Assembly (NCBI RefSeq): GCF_014163735.1
Contig: NZ_JACJDV010000005.1
Coordinates: forward strand, 62,001-126,000
DNA length: 64,000 bases
Source: Shewanella sp. SR44-3
Lineage (GTDB): Bacteria > Pseudomonadota > Gammaproteobacteria > Enterobacterales > Shewanellaceae
Direction: 5' to 3'
Within the stretch, counting starts at the first letter, position 1, and each line of letters starts with the position of its first letter. The notes below the pieces were generated by a model. It worked only from the letters and a program-made list of their open reading frames with translations. It was not told the DNA's origin and did no database searches. Both the position numbers and the translations under genes were made by a program. Positions 45,321-55,443 of the stretch are shown here, one piece after another.

Positions 45321-47453
45321 CTATTTTAGCTGCTGCATTAAGTAAGCGTACACTAAGCTTGAAAGCTCAGCAGATTGCTTGTTATCAGCAGCGCCAGCGT
45401 GGCCACCTTCCATGTTTTCATAATAAAGCACATCTATGCCCATGGACTCCATCTTAGCGACCATTTTACGGGCGTGAGCTGGGTGTACTCTGTCATCACG
45501 GGTAGACGTGGTGAAGAAGGCTTTAGGGTATTTTTTGCTACTATCAAGATTATGATATGGCGAGTAGGTTTTAATATAGGCCCAATCTTCGGCTATATCT
45601 GGGTTGCCGTATTCGCCCATCCAGCTGGCACCTGCCAATAACTTACTGAAACGCTGCATGTCCAGCAAAGGCACTTGGCAAACAACGGCATTGTATAAGT
45701 CTGGTCGGCGAGTAAGCGCTGCGCCCATGAGTAGGCCGCCATTGCTGCCACCTTGAATGCCTAAGTGTGGGCTTGAGGTGATTTTACGGCTAATAAGATC
45801 TTCAGCAATTGCTTCAAAATCCTCATAGGCCTTATGGCGATTGTGCTTCAGTGCCGCTTGGTGCCAAGCTGGGCCGTATTCGCCGCCACCACGTATGTTT
45901 GATAGTACGTATACGCCACCTTGCTCTAGCCAGTTTTTGCCAATAGTGGCCGAGTACTTAGGCTTTAAGGCTACTTCAAACCCACCGTAACCGTATAACA
46001 AGGTTGGGTTTTTGCTATTGAACTTAAGGTTTTTATCCATCACCACAAAATAGGGGACTTTAGTGCCATCTTTGGAGGTGGCAAAATATTGTTTAGTCAC
46101 AAACTTATCCGCTGCAAATTGCTGCGGTAATGACTTTAATTTATTGATAGCAAGATCAGTGCCTTTGACTTCATAGAGACTTGAAGGCTCAAGGAAGCTG
46201 TTGTAATCAACAAAAAAGTCATCGCTGTCTTGCTGCATATCAAAAATAGCTAAGCTACCGTTAGCATCAAATGCCACTGGGGTTTGCTGCCAGTGATTAT
46301 CGGCTTTTGGCTCAAAACGCACCAGCTTGCTTTTCACATCTTCAAGGTAATTGACGTATACCGCGCTCTTGCTAAATTCCACCTGTGCTATGGATGAATG
46401 CGCATCGGGGGCGGTTAATTGTTGGTATTCAGGCTTATCGCTGATAAGCGAAGTAACAGGGGCGTAGACCACAGCGCCTTGGGCAAAGTGTTGCTTGCCA
46501 GTGCTTAAGGCGCTTTTTAGTTCAAGGTAAATGTTCCCTTTGAAATAGCCTTTAATATCAGCATCTTTAGGTATGTTTAGCGCGGTGAGTTTATCTTCGG
46601 CGTAGACAAAGAATTTGCTGGTGTAAAAGGTAAGAAAATCACCAATAAGCACCACTTTTGATTGGCCATCATCAAGCACTTGAGCCCCAGCGGCCACTGA
46701 GCTTTTATCAGCTTGATAGATAAAGGTTGCTTTATCTAGGCTGTCGCCTCTTTGCCATAATTTAACCGTGCTGGCGTAACCTGAATCTGTCATGCCGTGC
46801 TCACCGCCAAAATCCGTGGCCACTAAGACGCTATCTTGAGCTAACCAGGTCATGTCTGACTTAGCTTCTGGCAAGCTGTAGCCCTGTTTTACAAAGCTTT
46901 TAGTGGTTAAATTAAATTCACGTACTTCTACCGCATCGGCGCCGCCGCGAGATAATGACACTAGGCAGATTTCATTCTTTGGCTCAAAACACGTCATGCC
47001 TTTGTAAACCCAGCTGACACCATCGGCTTTAGCAATAGCATCTATGTCTAGTACGGTTTCCCATGTGGGGTTTTCTTTGCTGTATTGAGCAAGGCTAGTG
47101 CGGCGATAAATGCCGCGCACATGGGTTTCATCTTTCCAAAAATTGTACAGATACTCGCCCTTGCGCTCGGCATAGGGGATCCTGTCTTTACTGTTAAGTA
47201 TGGCTAGCGAGTTTTCAACTAAAGTGTCGAAGCCTTTATAAGCCTTAATACTGGCCGCGCTGTGGGCATTTTTCTCTTTAACCCAAGCAAGAGGCTTGGC
47301 GCCTTCAACGTCTTCAAGCCATTGAAAATTATCTTTTTGTTCTTTTTCTTGATGCATTTTTTTCTCAGCGATTGGCTGGCTATTTGATTCGGCAAAAGCC
47401 TGACCTGCTCCTAGTGCGCTTAAGACGCACAATGACACGAGTGCCTTATTCAT
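45321..47453 (-). CDS. Prolyl oligopeptidase family serine peptidase (S9A)
   Basis: 710 residues. A signal peptide (MNKALVSLCVLSALGAGQAFA) directs it to the periplasm. The N-terminal beta-propeller begins at FQWLEDVEGAKPLAWVKEKN, and the C-terminal alpha/beta hydrolase has the nucleophile in IQGGSNGGLLMG, the acid in TSTRDDRVHPAHARK and the His in EGGHAGA. It cleaves peptides, usually shorter than about 30 residues, after proline. The length matches the S9A family. Monocistronic. Confidence 0.93.
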   Translation of the reverse strand: MNKALVSLCVLSALGAGQAFAESNSQPIAEKKMHQEKEQKDNFQWLEDVEGAKPLAWVKEKNAHSAASIKAYKGFDTLVENSLAILNSKDRIPYAERKGEYLYNFWKDETHVRGIYRRTSLAQYSKENPTWETVLDIDAIAKADGVSWVYKGMTCFEPKNEICLVSLSRGGADAVEVREFNLTTKSFVKQGYSLPEAKSDMTWLAQDSVLVATDFGGEHGMTDSGYASTVKLWQRGDSLDKATFIYQADKSSVAAGAQVLDDGQSKVVLIGDFLTFYTSKFFVYAEDKLTALNIPKDADIKGYFKGNIYLELKSALSTGKQHFAQGAVVYAPVTSLISDKPEYQQLTAPDAHSSIAQVEFSKSAVYVNYLEDVKSKLVRFEPKADNHWQQTPVAFDANGSLAIFDMQQDSDDFFVDYNSFLEPSSLYEVKGTDLAINKLKSLPQQFAADKFVTKQYFATSKDGTKVPYFVVMDKNLKFNSKNPTLLYGYGGFEVALKPKYSATIGKNWLEQGGVYVLSNIRGGGEYGPAWHQAALKHNRHKAYEDFEAIAEDLISRKITSSPHLGIQGGSNGGLLMGAALTRRPDLYNAVVCQVPLLDMQRFSKLLAGASWMGEYGNPDIAEDWAYIKTYSPYHNLDSSKKYPKAFFTTSTRDDRVHPAHARKMVAKMESMGIDVLYYENMEGGHAGAADNKQSAELSSLVYAYLMQQLK

Positions 47454-47597
47454 ATCCTTATTCCTATTTTCATGGTCAATAGTAAAGGCGTTAAACTAAC
47501 CTAAGTACGAATAAAATCAAACAATGAGCCAACCTTTAACCTGATAAAAACTGTAAATCATTTTAACGCTTGGGTTTGAGCGCATGAATTGGGTGAA

Positions 47598-47631
47598 TAA
47601 AAAAAGCCTCTAAGCTATGCACCTTAGAGGC
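47598..47631 (-). terminator. Intrinsic terminator after the P-type ATPase
   Basis: On the minus strand GCCTCTAAG (47623-47631 complement) pairs with CTTAGAGGC (47606-47614 complement), followed by seven T. Confidence 0.85.
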
Positions 47632-47656
47632 TCAATAGATGTACTCATAGTGCGGT

Positions 47657-50431
47657 TTAGCTTAAATGGCGTTTTTGCCAGGCATGACTTGCAAAGCGGC
47701 GGATAAGGGTTTTCTCAAGCTCTACGAGTAACAATACGCTTGATGATACCAGCAGGATACGGGCCCACATGGTAGGGCTTAAGTCTGCAGTGCCAAACAA
47801 GGCTTGCATAGGTGACCAATAGGTGAATAGCAATTGGAAAAGGCCTAATACTAGGATGGCAATAAGCACGTAGTAATTGCCTGTTAATCCGCGCCAGTTC
47901 AATACCGGAGCGGAAATGTAACGGGCGCTAAACAGGTAAAATATCTCAAACATCACTAAGGTATTGACCGCAACTGTGCGGGCTAAGGTGATGTCATGAC
48001 CTTGGGCTTGCTCCCAAAGGAAGAGCCCGAAGGTGCCTAACATCAAAATCAGTGACACAAAGCCAATACGCCACAGTAAATAGCCCGATAACAGCGGATC
48101 GGCAGCGTTTCTTGGCGGCCTGTGCATTACGCTTTTCTCTGATGGCTCAAAGGCAAGCGACAAGGCTAAGGTGACAGCTGTGATCATATTGACCCATAGA
48201 ATTTGCACTGGTGTCATGGGCAGCTGAGTAAACCCCATTAGCACAGCCGCTAGAACGATTAACGCTTCGCCGCCATTGGTGGGCAAAATAAAGATAATGG
48301 CTTTCTTGATGTTGTCATAAACCGTACGCCCTTGCTCCACCGCATGGCTGATGGAGGCAAAGTTATCATCGGCCAGCACCATTTCGGCAGCTTCCTTGGC
48401 GGCTTCTGTGCCATTTTGCCCCATGGCGGTGCCCACGTCGGCGCGCTTTAATGCTGGCGCGTCATTAACACCATCACCCGTCATGGCCACAATAAGTCCA
48501 TGTTCTTGCAGTAATCTCACTAGGCGTAATTTGTGCTCCGGAGTGACTCTAGCAAACACGTCTACATTGAGCACTTGCTGGGCAAGTTTTTCATCGTCGA
48601 GGTCGTCCAGTTCTTGCCCCGTTAGGACTTGGCTTGAATTGGCAAGCTTGAGCTGTTTGGCGATGGCCAAGGCTGTAATGCCGTGATCGCCAGTGATCAT
48701 TTTAACTTGTATCCCAGCCTTAGCGCAGCGCGCGACTGCCGCGATGGCTTCTTCACGGGGCGGATCTATCAAGCCAAATAGCCCTAGCATCACCATGCCT
48801 TGCTCTACATGTTCAAAGTCGAGCTCGCGTTGCTGATGATCCACTTGTTTGGCTGCAATGGCTAGGACTCGCTGGCCCTGCTCGGCTAACAATTCAATTT
48901 GTTTCAGCCAATAGCCAGTATCTATGGGGCTTTCACCGGTTGAGCTTTGCTGGCTTGCACACATATCTAGCACTTTTTCAGGTGCGCCTTTGAGATAAAT
49001 AAAGGCTTTTCCATGGTGGCTGTGATGCAAACTCGCCATAAACTTATGCTCAGATTCGAAAGGGATGAGATCTGTACGCGGATAGGCCTTAGCTTCAAAA
49101 TCAAGATCTAACCCTGCCTTTAGCCCAGCAGTTAACAGGGCGCCTTCCATGGGATCGCCACTAACGCTCCACTGGCCATTTTCTTGGCTCAAGCTAGCAT
49201 CGTTACATAATACCGCTGCAAGCAGAGCCTGTTGTAACACAGGATATTGCTCAAGCTGTACAGGGGCTGTGCTGGTGTTGGCGCAAATATCTCCATGGGG
49301 ATCGTAACCTGCCCCTGAAAGACTAAAGGCTTGCTGGTAGCAGGCAATGCTGCTTAGGGTCATTTCATTGCGGGTTAAGGTACCGGTTTTATCCGAACAA
49401 ATAACAGAGACAGCCCCTAAGGTTTCTACCGCGGGCAATTTACGGATAATGGCATTGCGCTTAGCCATCCGCTGTACCCCAATGGCTAAGGTTATGGTCA
49501 TAATCGCCGGTAAGCCCTCAGGAATAGCGGCCACAGCAAGACTCACTGAGGCTAAAAACATGTCTGTCATCGAGTAGCCGTGAACCAGCACCCCGAAGAC
49601 AAAGTTAACTGCTGCGATAACCAGAATACCTAAAGTGAGCCAATGGCCAAATTGTGCCATTTGCTTTAATAAGGGTGTCGTTACGCTGTCCACATTAGCA
49701 ACCAAGGCACTGATATGGCCAATTTGGGTCGACATGCCCGTAGCCACCACAACCCCCGTAGCTTGACCGTGGGTAACTATGGTTCCTGAATAAGCCATGC
49801 AGAGACGGTCACCCAAGACGGCTTGCTCATCGACGAGCGGGGTATCCTTACTTATGGCTAAGGATTCACCGGTTAATGCCGCTTCTTGTACTTGCAAACC
49901 TTTGACCTTAAAAAGCCTGACATCGGCAGGTACCTTGTCGCCAGATTGAAGTAACACAATATCACCAGGGACTAGGTTGCCTGCTTTTACGGTCAGGTGT
50001 TTGCCATCCCTGAGTACTATGGCATTAGATGACAACATCTGGCGTATGGCTTTAAGGGCGTTCTCGGCTTTACCTTCTTGAATGAAACCTATGATGGCAT
50101 TGACTAAGACCACGGCGAAAATAACCCCAGCGTCTATCCAGTGTTGCAGCGCTGCTGTCATAACGCCTGCGCCAATGAGCACGTAGATCAATACATTATG
50201 GAATTGAGCCAAGAAACGCATCAATGGACTCTTACCTTCGGCGGCTGCGAGTTCATTAGTGCCAAAACGGGCTAATCTTTGTTGTACTTGAGCCTTAGTT
50301 AGCCCTTGTTCTGCTGCAGTGACTTGAGAGATTTCAAGTGCCTCAAAGGTTTGCTCTGGCGTCATGGCATGCCATTGCAGTTGAGCCTGGGAGTATGGCT
50401 TGGGTGATGTTGATGCTACAACTTTGCTCAT
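47657..50431 (-). CDS. P-type cation-transporting ATPase (P2 group)
   Basis: 924 residues with about ten membrane helices. The N-terminal cation ATPase domain leads to TGES, the M4 motif IPEGLPA typical of Ca2+/Na+-type pumps, phosphorylation site CSDKTGTLTRNE and hinge TGDGVNDAPALKRADVG; the C-terminal helices include LPMTPVQILWVNMITAVTLA. It couples ATP hydrolysis to export of a cation, probably Ca2+ or a monovalent ion; ion choice is not resolved. A universal stress gene lies 100 bases upstream on the same strand. Confidence 0.9.
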   Translation of the reverse strand: MSKVVASTSPKPYSQAQLQWHAMTPEQTFEALEISQVTAAEQGLTKAQVQQRLARFGTNELAAAEGKSPLMRFLAQFHNVLIYVLIGAGVMTAALQHWIDAGVIFAVVLVNAIIGFIQEGKAENALKAIRQMLSSNAIVLRDGKHLTVKAGNLVPGDIVLLQSGDKVPADVRLFKVKGLQVQEAALTGESLAISKDTPLVDEQAVLGDRLCMAYSGTIVTHGQATGVVVATGMSTQIGHISALVANVDSVTTPLLKQMAQFGHWLTLGILVIAAVNFVFGVLVHGYSMTDMFLASVSLAVAAIPEGLPAIMTITLAIGVQRMAKRNAIIRKLPAVETLGAVSVICSDKTGTLTRNEMTLSSIACYQQAFSLSGAGYDPHGDICANTSTAPVQLEQYPVLQQALLAAVLCNDASLSQENGQWSVSGDPMEGALLTAGLKAGLDLDFEAKAYPRTDLIPFESEHKFMASLHHSHHGKAFIYLKGAPEKVLDMCASQQSSTGESPIDTGYWLKQIELLAEQGQRVLAIAAKQVDHQQRELDFEHVEQGMVMLGLFGLIDPPREEAIAAVARCAKAGIQVKMITGDHGITALAIAKQLKLANSSQVLTGQELDDLDDEKLAQQVLNVDVFARVTPEHKLRLVRLLQEHGLIVAMTGDGVNDAPALKRADVGTAMGQNGTEAAKEAAEMVLADDNFASISHAVEQGRTVYDNIKKAIIFILPTNGGEALIVLAAVLMGFTQLPMTPVQILWVNMITAVTLALSLAFEPSEKSVMHRPPRNAADPLLSGYLLWRIGFVSLILMLGTFGLFLWEQAQGHDITLARTVAVNTLVMFEIFYLFSARYISAPVLNWRGLTGNYYVLIAILVLGLFQLLFTYWSPMQALFGTADLSPTMWARILLVSSSVLLLVELEKTLIRRFASHAWQKRHLS

Positions 50432-50458
50432 AAAATAGTCCTTATGGGGCTGTACTTT

Positions 50459-50489
50459 ATACCAATCACATCATTAATGTGATTGGTAT
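50459..50489. promoter_or_regulatory. Perfect 13-bp inverted repeat before the P-type ATPase
   Basis: ATACCAATCACAT (50459-50471), CATTA, ATGTGATTGGTAT (50477-50489). It lies 28 bases upstream of the ATPase start and about 45 past the stress-protein stop. It could be an operator or a transcript-stabilising hairpin; the T-run lies on the plus side only. Confidence 0.6.
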
Positions 50490-50534
50490 TTTAAGCCGTG
50501 AGTCAGTCGCAAGTCTTATGTAGGTGAAAGTCAA

Positions 50535-51428
50535 TTAAAGTAGCGATTTACTGTCTACATCTGGACCTATAACAAGTAAATCTGTGTGGGCCACATGGAT
50601 AATTTTTTCTGCGGTATTGCCCACTAATTTACCCATAATGCCTTTGCGTCCCATGGAGCCAACCACTAAACATTGGCTATGAAGTTTTTTGGAAAGGTTA
50701 GCTAATACGCCCCAAGGTTCCCCCTCGAGAATGTGAACACACTCTTTAGTTATGTCGTAGTCAGCCAGTAGTGTATCCATATTTGCTTGAGCACGGACTT
50801 TGATTTTATTGGTATAGGTCTTTGGGTCAACCAAGTCTAAATCCTTCAATAGTGTTGGGATTTTTATTACATAAGCGCAGTGCAGCTTGGCATCAGTTTG
50901 TACCGCTAAGCGAAATGCCGACTCTAAAAGCTGGCTATTAAGCACTTGCTTTTCGGTGGATTTGGCTAAGGCATCAAGGGCAACCAGTACCACTTTTTCA
51001 CACTTATGTTTTTGAGGCTCAACCACGTAGACAGGAATAGGTGAATCACGAAATAGCATCCAATCTGTGGGAGTGTAAAAGCTGGTTTCACTGCGATGAC
51101 CCGTTTTTACAATCAAGTCGTATTTATTGGCGCTGCATTCTTTAATTACCCAATCGTGCAATTGCTTATGCCAGACAACTTCAACATCTATGGTGAGGTT
51201 TGAGTCGTATTGGTTAATTTGTTTTTGCCAAAACTCTTTATGTTGTTGGATTATTTTTTCTTTAATACTGCCGCTATCAAAATCTGAATCATTAAGTTCG
51301 GCGAAGGATTCATAACACACTGCAGCAACATGGATGCTAGCACAGGAGCTATGGGCTAAAGACAAGGCTTTAATGAACGCGTTTTGCAGCTGCGTTAAGG
51401 GATCGGCAATAACCAGTATTTTATCCAT
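50535..51428 (-). CDS. Tandem-domain universal stress protein (UspE-like)
   Basis: 297 residues containing two Usp domains. The first (residues 1-140) lacks the ATP-binding glycine motif; the second ends with LVVGSMGRKGIMGKLVGNTAE, the G-2x-G-9x-G(N) ATP-binding loop, followed by LLVIGPD. Such tandem proteins act in stress, motility or respiratory adaptation. Its place just upstream of a cation pump in the same orientation suggests co-regulation. Confidence 0.88.
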   Translation of the reverse strand: MDKILVIADPLTQLQNAFIKALSLAHSSCASIHVAAVCYESFAELNDSDFDSGSIKEKIIQQHKEFWQKQINQYDSNLTIDVEVVWHKQLHDWVIKECSANKYDLIVKTGHRSETSFYTPTDWMLFRDSPIPVYVVEPQKHKCEKVVLVALDALAKSTEKQVLNSQLLESAFRLAVQTDAKLHCAYVIKIPTLLKDLDLVDPKTYTNKIKVRAQANMDTLLADYDITKECVHILEGEPWGVLANLSKKLHSQCLVVGSMGRKGIMGKLVGNTAEKIIHVAHTDLLVIGPDVDSKSLL

Positions 51429-51594
51429 GTCAGCGGTTCCTTCTGAGTTGTTTTATATGCAGTAAAACCGATTGCTTTACTACTCGTTTTAACTTAAGCA
51501 GTAGAAATAAAAGGTTTTAATTGACAAAAATAATAACATGGAAGTAAAAGCGAAACAGTAACCTCTGAATGAAAAAACAACTATATCGGCGATA

Positions 51595-51610
51595 AGTGAT
51601 CCAGATCACT
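51595..51610. promoter_or_regulatory. CRP-like palindrome
   Basis: AGTGATCCAGATCACT has the GTGA-N6-TCAC core of CRP sites and is almost fully symmetric. It lies 25 bases before the start of the small gene at 51635, too near for classical activation of that gene, so repression or service of the divergent Usp gene is as likely. Confidence 0.5.
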
Positions 51611-51634
51611 GATTATTTGCTAAGGGGAATTCAG

Positions 51635-51760
51635 TTGAATAATAACCCTTCGATTGAACTCGAAGTCGCAAGGGAAAGCTGGGAACAAAAGGGCTGGCGT
51701 CATTCGGCCATCACTGAAGCGTTCTGGCCGAAACTTGAATCAAAGTCAATTTTTAATTGA
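51635..51760 (+). CDS. Small hypothetical protein, 41 residues
   Basis: A short frame with TTG start at 51635 and an AGGGGA ribosome binding site six bases upstream; it ends at TGA 51758-51760. The product contains [20 protein letters not shown] and ends KLESKSIFN. Three tryptophans and a charged amphipathic helix make it look like a genuine folded mini-protein. Its last 15 bases overlap the 3' end of convergent rlmG. The family is not recognised. Confidence 0.6.
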   Translation: MNNNPSIELEVARESWEQKGWRHSAITEAFWPKLESKSIFN

Positions 51761-52882
51761 TTGTAAAATAACGAATTTACCGTTAGAGGCCACTGTGGTG
51801 CAGTTACCAAATAAGCGTTTTAGCTTAACGTGATAGTTAAGGTGACGATTGCCGACAATGTGCAGCATGCCGCCACTGACAAGCCTGTGCTTGGCGTCAT
51901 TAAACATCTGCCAAGCGATATGATCTGTGATGGCTTCGCCTTGGTGAAACGGCGGGTTGCACAAGACCAGATCCGGCTGCACGGTTTCATCTAAATGGCT
52001 CATGCAGTCATCCCAATGAAACTCGCCCCGGGCACTGTCTAAACCATTTAACGCCCAGTTGGCTTGGCTTGATGCCACGGCCATTTCTGAGTCATCAATA
52101 AAATGTAGTTTAGCTTTTGGGTACAAGCTCGCGGCGCGAAGGCCCAAAACACCATTGCCACAGCCTAAATCGATTATGGTGTTGAACTCACCCTTGGGCA
52201 TATTTTCCAGCATGATACGGGCGCCAATATCTAACTTATTAGCGGCAAACACATTGCTTAAGTTTGAGATTTCAAGCTGATACTCTGGCACCGACCAAGT
52301 GATAGCTTTAGGCTGCGAACGAACACGACCATCGGTGATGCAAGTGATAACTCGGGTGTTTTTCCAGGCAAGGCTGGCGCTGGCGGGGCCCAAATGCTCA
52401 GCCAATAATTTGATAAGTGCCGGATTAATGGACTTGGCTTTAGCGCCAATCCAAACTTGAGTCCCTTGGGGTAAAACTTGAGAAAGGCTTCGTAATTGCT
52501 GAGCAAAATAAGCTAAGTTTTTAGGCAGCTTCATCAGCACTAAGCTTAAGTCTTGAGGCAAAGGCTCACGGCTGGTTAGCCACTCGATACCACCCGCATC
52601 TAGTTGATTACGAGTTAAATTTTCCTTTGCGCCTAATTGGCTGGTCTTAGCGTCTGAAATCACGGCTAAGGGCCAGCTTGAGTCCATACGCATAAGGGCG
52701 CAGCTTAAGGCACCAAAACTGTCGTTAATGATGGCACAAGGCACAGGAGTAACGGCATTTTCATCAAGGACTCGAATGATATGTTCATCTGCGGCATCCC
52801 AAGCTTGAAGGTTTGATACTTGGTGGCTGGGATAGCGTAATAGCTCAAGGGAGAGCCCCGCAGTTGAAAATGGCTTTGTCAT
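51746..52882 (-). CDS. rlmG: 23S rRNA (guanine(1835)-N(2))-methyltransferase
   Basis: 378 residues. The C-terminal Rossmann methyltransferase has SAM motif [15 protein letters not shown] and catalytic [14 protein letters not shown]; the N-terminal half is the degenerate duplicated domain seen in RlmG and RsmC ([20 protein letters not shown]). It methylates G1835 in 23S rRNA. RlmG is preferred over RsmC on the N-terminal sequence and length. Confidence 0.9.
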   Translation of the reverse strand: MTKPFSTAGLSLELLRYPSHQVSNLQAWDAADEHIIRVLDENAVTPVPCAIINDSFGALSCALMRMDSSWPLAVISDAKTSQLGAKENLTRNQLDAGGIEWLTSREPLPQDLSLVLMKLPKNLAYFAQQLRSLSQVLPQGTQVWIGAKAKSINPALIKLLAEHLGPASASLAWKNTRVITCITDGRVRSQPKAITWSVPEYQLEISNLSNVFAANKLDIGARIMLENMPKGEFNTIIDLGCGNGVLGLRAASLYPKAKLHFIDDSEMAVASSQANWALNGLDSARGEFHWDDCMSHLDETVQPDLVLCNPPFHQGEAITDHIAWQMFNDAKHRLVSGGMLHIVGNRHLNYHVKLKRLFGNCTTVASNGKFVILQSIKN

Positions 52883-53050
52883 TGGAAAATACCTTATAAA
52901 AATCAGCGGCAGATTATCTCAGATATCCTCAGTCTAGGCGAGCATCGTCATAAATGATTAGTAACCTTTTACCTGCAGTTAATCTTGGCTTTTTAGGTTA
53001 GTATTTGGGTTAGTCTTTATGTGTTGTTATTTTTTGAGAAAGGATCGCGC

Positions 53051-54838
53051 TTGAACACCTCACAATCCGTTGCTGTAATTCCTTGGTTAAGCAGTTTTTT
53101 ACGCCCCTATCGCTGGCGAGTCGTGGCTGCAATCATCTTTTTATTTTTAGGCTCACTGGCGTGGTTATCCCTAGGCCAAGGGGTACGGTTAATGGTGGAT
53201 GAAGGCTTTATGGCTGACAATGCTGACCGTTTAAATGAAATCATGGTGTTTATTTTACTGATAACCTTAGTCAGCGGCACTGCGGTGTTCTTTCGATTTT
53301 ATTTAATGACTTGGCTTGGAGAGCGGGTGAGCGCCGATATTCGCTTGACCGTATACCGGCATTTATTGTCGTTATCGCCTAACTTTTTTGCATCCCAGCG
53401 CACAGGGGAAGTGATCTCGCGCTTTACCGCCGACACTACTTTGCTGCAAAGCGTGGTGGGGGCCAGTTTATCCATGGCGCTGCGCTCCTGCGTGACTGTG
53501 ATTGGCGGCATGGTGATGATGGGCTTTACCAGCGTGAAACTCACCTTGTTGGTATTATTGGCGGTGCCATTAGTGTTGGCGCCAGTGGCCATACTCGGTA
53601 AAAAAGTGCGTGAGTTATCCCGTAAAAGCCAAGATAAAGTCGGCGATCTCGGGGCCTATATCGATGAAACCTTGCATGAAATCCACACAGTGCAGGCTTA
53701 CACCCATGAAGATAAAGACAGGCAATTGTTTTCTGAGCGAGTCGAAGCCGTGATGCTGGTGGCCAAAGCTAGAATTGGCTATCGCGCGCTGCTAATTTCA
53801 TCTGTGATGCTATTGAGCATAGGCGCTATCGCCTGCGTGACTTGGGTGGGCGCCAAAGATGTGGTCAGCGGCGCTATCACAGGCGGCGAGCTGTCGGCTT
53901 TTATGTTTTATGCGGTTATGGTTGCAGGGGCCGTGGCGACCATCAGTGAGGTCTTCAGTGAAATTCAGCGCGCCTCCGGCGCCGCCGAGCGTTTAATCGA
54001 GCTTGCCAACACCCCAGTGGATTTGCCAGAACTTGAAAGCCCTAAACGTCTGCCAAGCAAAACCGAGCTTAAGTTAAGCGGGGCTCTCAGCCTTGAAAAT
54101 GTGCACTTCTCTTATCCTTCAAGCCAAGATCAAAAAGCCATTTCAGGGCTTAATTTAACCTTAAAACCTGGAGAGCGAGTCGCCTTGGTTGGCCCAAGTG
54201 GCGCAGGCAAGAGCACCTTGTTTGAATTGTTACTGCGCTTTTACCGCCTAGATGCAGGCAGCATTAAACTCGATGGCGTAGATATCGCAGAACTTAGCCT
54301 TAAAGAGCTTCGCAGCCAATACGCATTAGTGCCGCAAGAGTCGGTGATTTTTGCCCACAACGTATTGGAAAACGTGCGTTACGGCAGGCCAGATGCTACA
54401 GAAGAAGAGGTAATAGCGGCCTGTGAAGCGGCCAAAGCACACGAGTTTATTACAGAATTTAAAGACGGTTACCAAACCTATTTAGGCGAGCGCGGGGTGC
54501 GTTTATCCGGCGGTCAAAAGCAGCGTATCGCCATTGCCAGAGCCATACTTGCCGACAGACCTTTGCTATTACTGGATGAAGCCACCAGTGCCTTGGACGC
54601 CATTAATGAAGATAAGGTCAAGCAAGCCTTGGATACCTTAATGCAGGGTCGCACCAGTTTAGTTATCGCCCATCGCTTAGCAACGGTTATCAATGTGGAT
54701 CGCATTATCGTGTTAGATAAAGGCTGCGTAGTCGCCACTGGCAATCATCAAACCTTGATGCAGACCAGTGAGCTGTACCGCGAGTTTGCCAGTTTGCAAC
54801 TGCTTACTGAGCCTAAGCCTATTCTCGAAGCGCTTTAA
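53051..54838 (+). CDS. MsbA/multidrug-type ABC exporter, fused permease and ATPase
   Basis: 595 residues from TTG 53051, which has AAAGGA six bases upstream; an earlier TTG at 53021 lacks one. Six helices lie in residues 10-310. The ATPase domain has Walker A GPSGAGKST, signature LSGGQKQR and Walker B LLLLDEATS. The first part (FLRPYRWRVVAAIIFLFLGS, GERVSADIRLTVYRHLLSL) is typical of lipid or drug exporters. A homodimer in the inner membrane is expected; the substrate is unknown. The isoprenylcysteine-methyltransferase-like gene follows 30 bases later. Confidence 0.88.
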   Translation: MNTSQSVAVIPWLSSFLRPYRWRVVAAIIFLFLGSLAWLSLGQGVRLMVDEGFMADNADRLNEIMVFILLITLVSGTAVFFRFYLMTWLGERVSADIRLTVYRHLLSLSPNFFASQRTGEVISRFTADTTLLQSVVGASLSMALRSCVTVIGGMVMMGFTSVKLTLLVLLAVPLVLAPVAILGKKVRELSRKSQDKVGDLGAYIDETLHEIHTVQAYTHEDKDRQLFSERVEAVMLVAKARIGYRALLISSVMLLSIGAIACVTWVGAKDVVSGAITGGELSAFMFYAVMVAGAVATISEVFSEIQRASGAAERLIELANTPVDLPELESPKRLPSKTELKLSGALSLENVHFSYPSSQDQKAISGLNLTLKPGERVALVGPSGAGKSTLFELLLRFYRLDAGSIKLDGVDIAELSLKELRSQYALVPQESVIFAHNVLENVRYGRPDATEEEVIAACEAAKAHEFITEFKDGYQTYLGERGVRLSGGQKQRIAIARAILADRPLLLLDEATSALDAINEDKVKQALDTLMQGRTSLVIAHRLATVINVDRIIVLDKGCVVATGNHQTLMQTSELYREFASLQLLTEPKPILEAL

Positions 54839-54868
54839 CGATTTTTTTAGCTAGAGGAGTTTCATATT

Positions 54869-55329
54869 ATGCCGTCACTTGAGCTTAAAGTGCCGCCCGT
54901 TGCCGTGATGCTACTTGTGGCACTTCTGATGTGGCTTTCTCTTTGATAACACCTGTAATAGCACTCACATTCTTTGTGCGGCTGTTCATAGGCACCATGT
55001 TTGCCGCTGTTGGCATTGCCGTTGCGCTTGCTGGGGTTACATCGTTTATGCGGGCCAATACTACGGTTAATCCCACCACACCAAACTCAGCATCAAGCTT
55101 GGTGGATAGCGGAATTTATCGGTTCACTCGCAACCCCATGTATTTAGGATTACTGAGCATGCTGCTTGGCTGGGCCGTGTTTCTTGCCAGCCCTTTGACC
55201 TTAATCGGTGCCCTAGTGTTTGTTGTTTATATGAACCGCTTTCAAATTAAACCCAAAGAAAGTGCACTGCTGAATGTGTTTGGCACAGCGTTTTTACAGT
55301 ACCAAGCCAAAGTGAGACGCTGGCTGTAA
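54869..55329 (+). pseudogene. Isoprenylcysteine carboxylmethyltransferase family gene with a frameshift
   Basis: ATG 54869, with AGAGGAG upstream, opens a frame (MPSLELKVPPVAVMLLVALL) that stops at TGA 54944. The rest of the same family continues one frame back, from about 54931 to 55329: FVRLFIGTMFAAVGIAVALA, SGIYRFTRNPMYLGLLSMLL and FLQYQAKVRRWL, the PEMT/ICMT SAM-binding part. One base appears to be missing in the run CTTTCTCTTTG (54935-54945). The whole protein would have about 153 residues and several helices. Loss by mutation, a sequencing error or recoding are all possible. Confidence 0.75.
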
Positions 55330-55443
55330 ATGATGGTTCAACAAGCAGGATTCATCTTGTTGAATCCTGCTTGAGCGCATGTCGAAAGTGGAGTATGTTA
55401 TTGTTTTATAATGACGAATTCGATTTATTACTATGAGAATAGA

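Noticed and set aside
54941..54947. Programmed +1 frameshift like prfB (CTT TGA) in the ICMT-family gene
   Set aside because: The downstream part lies in the -1 frame relative to the upstream part, so a +1 slip would not join them, and the prfB-type upstream Shine-Dalgarno was not seen.
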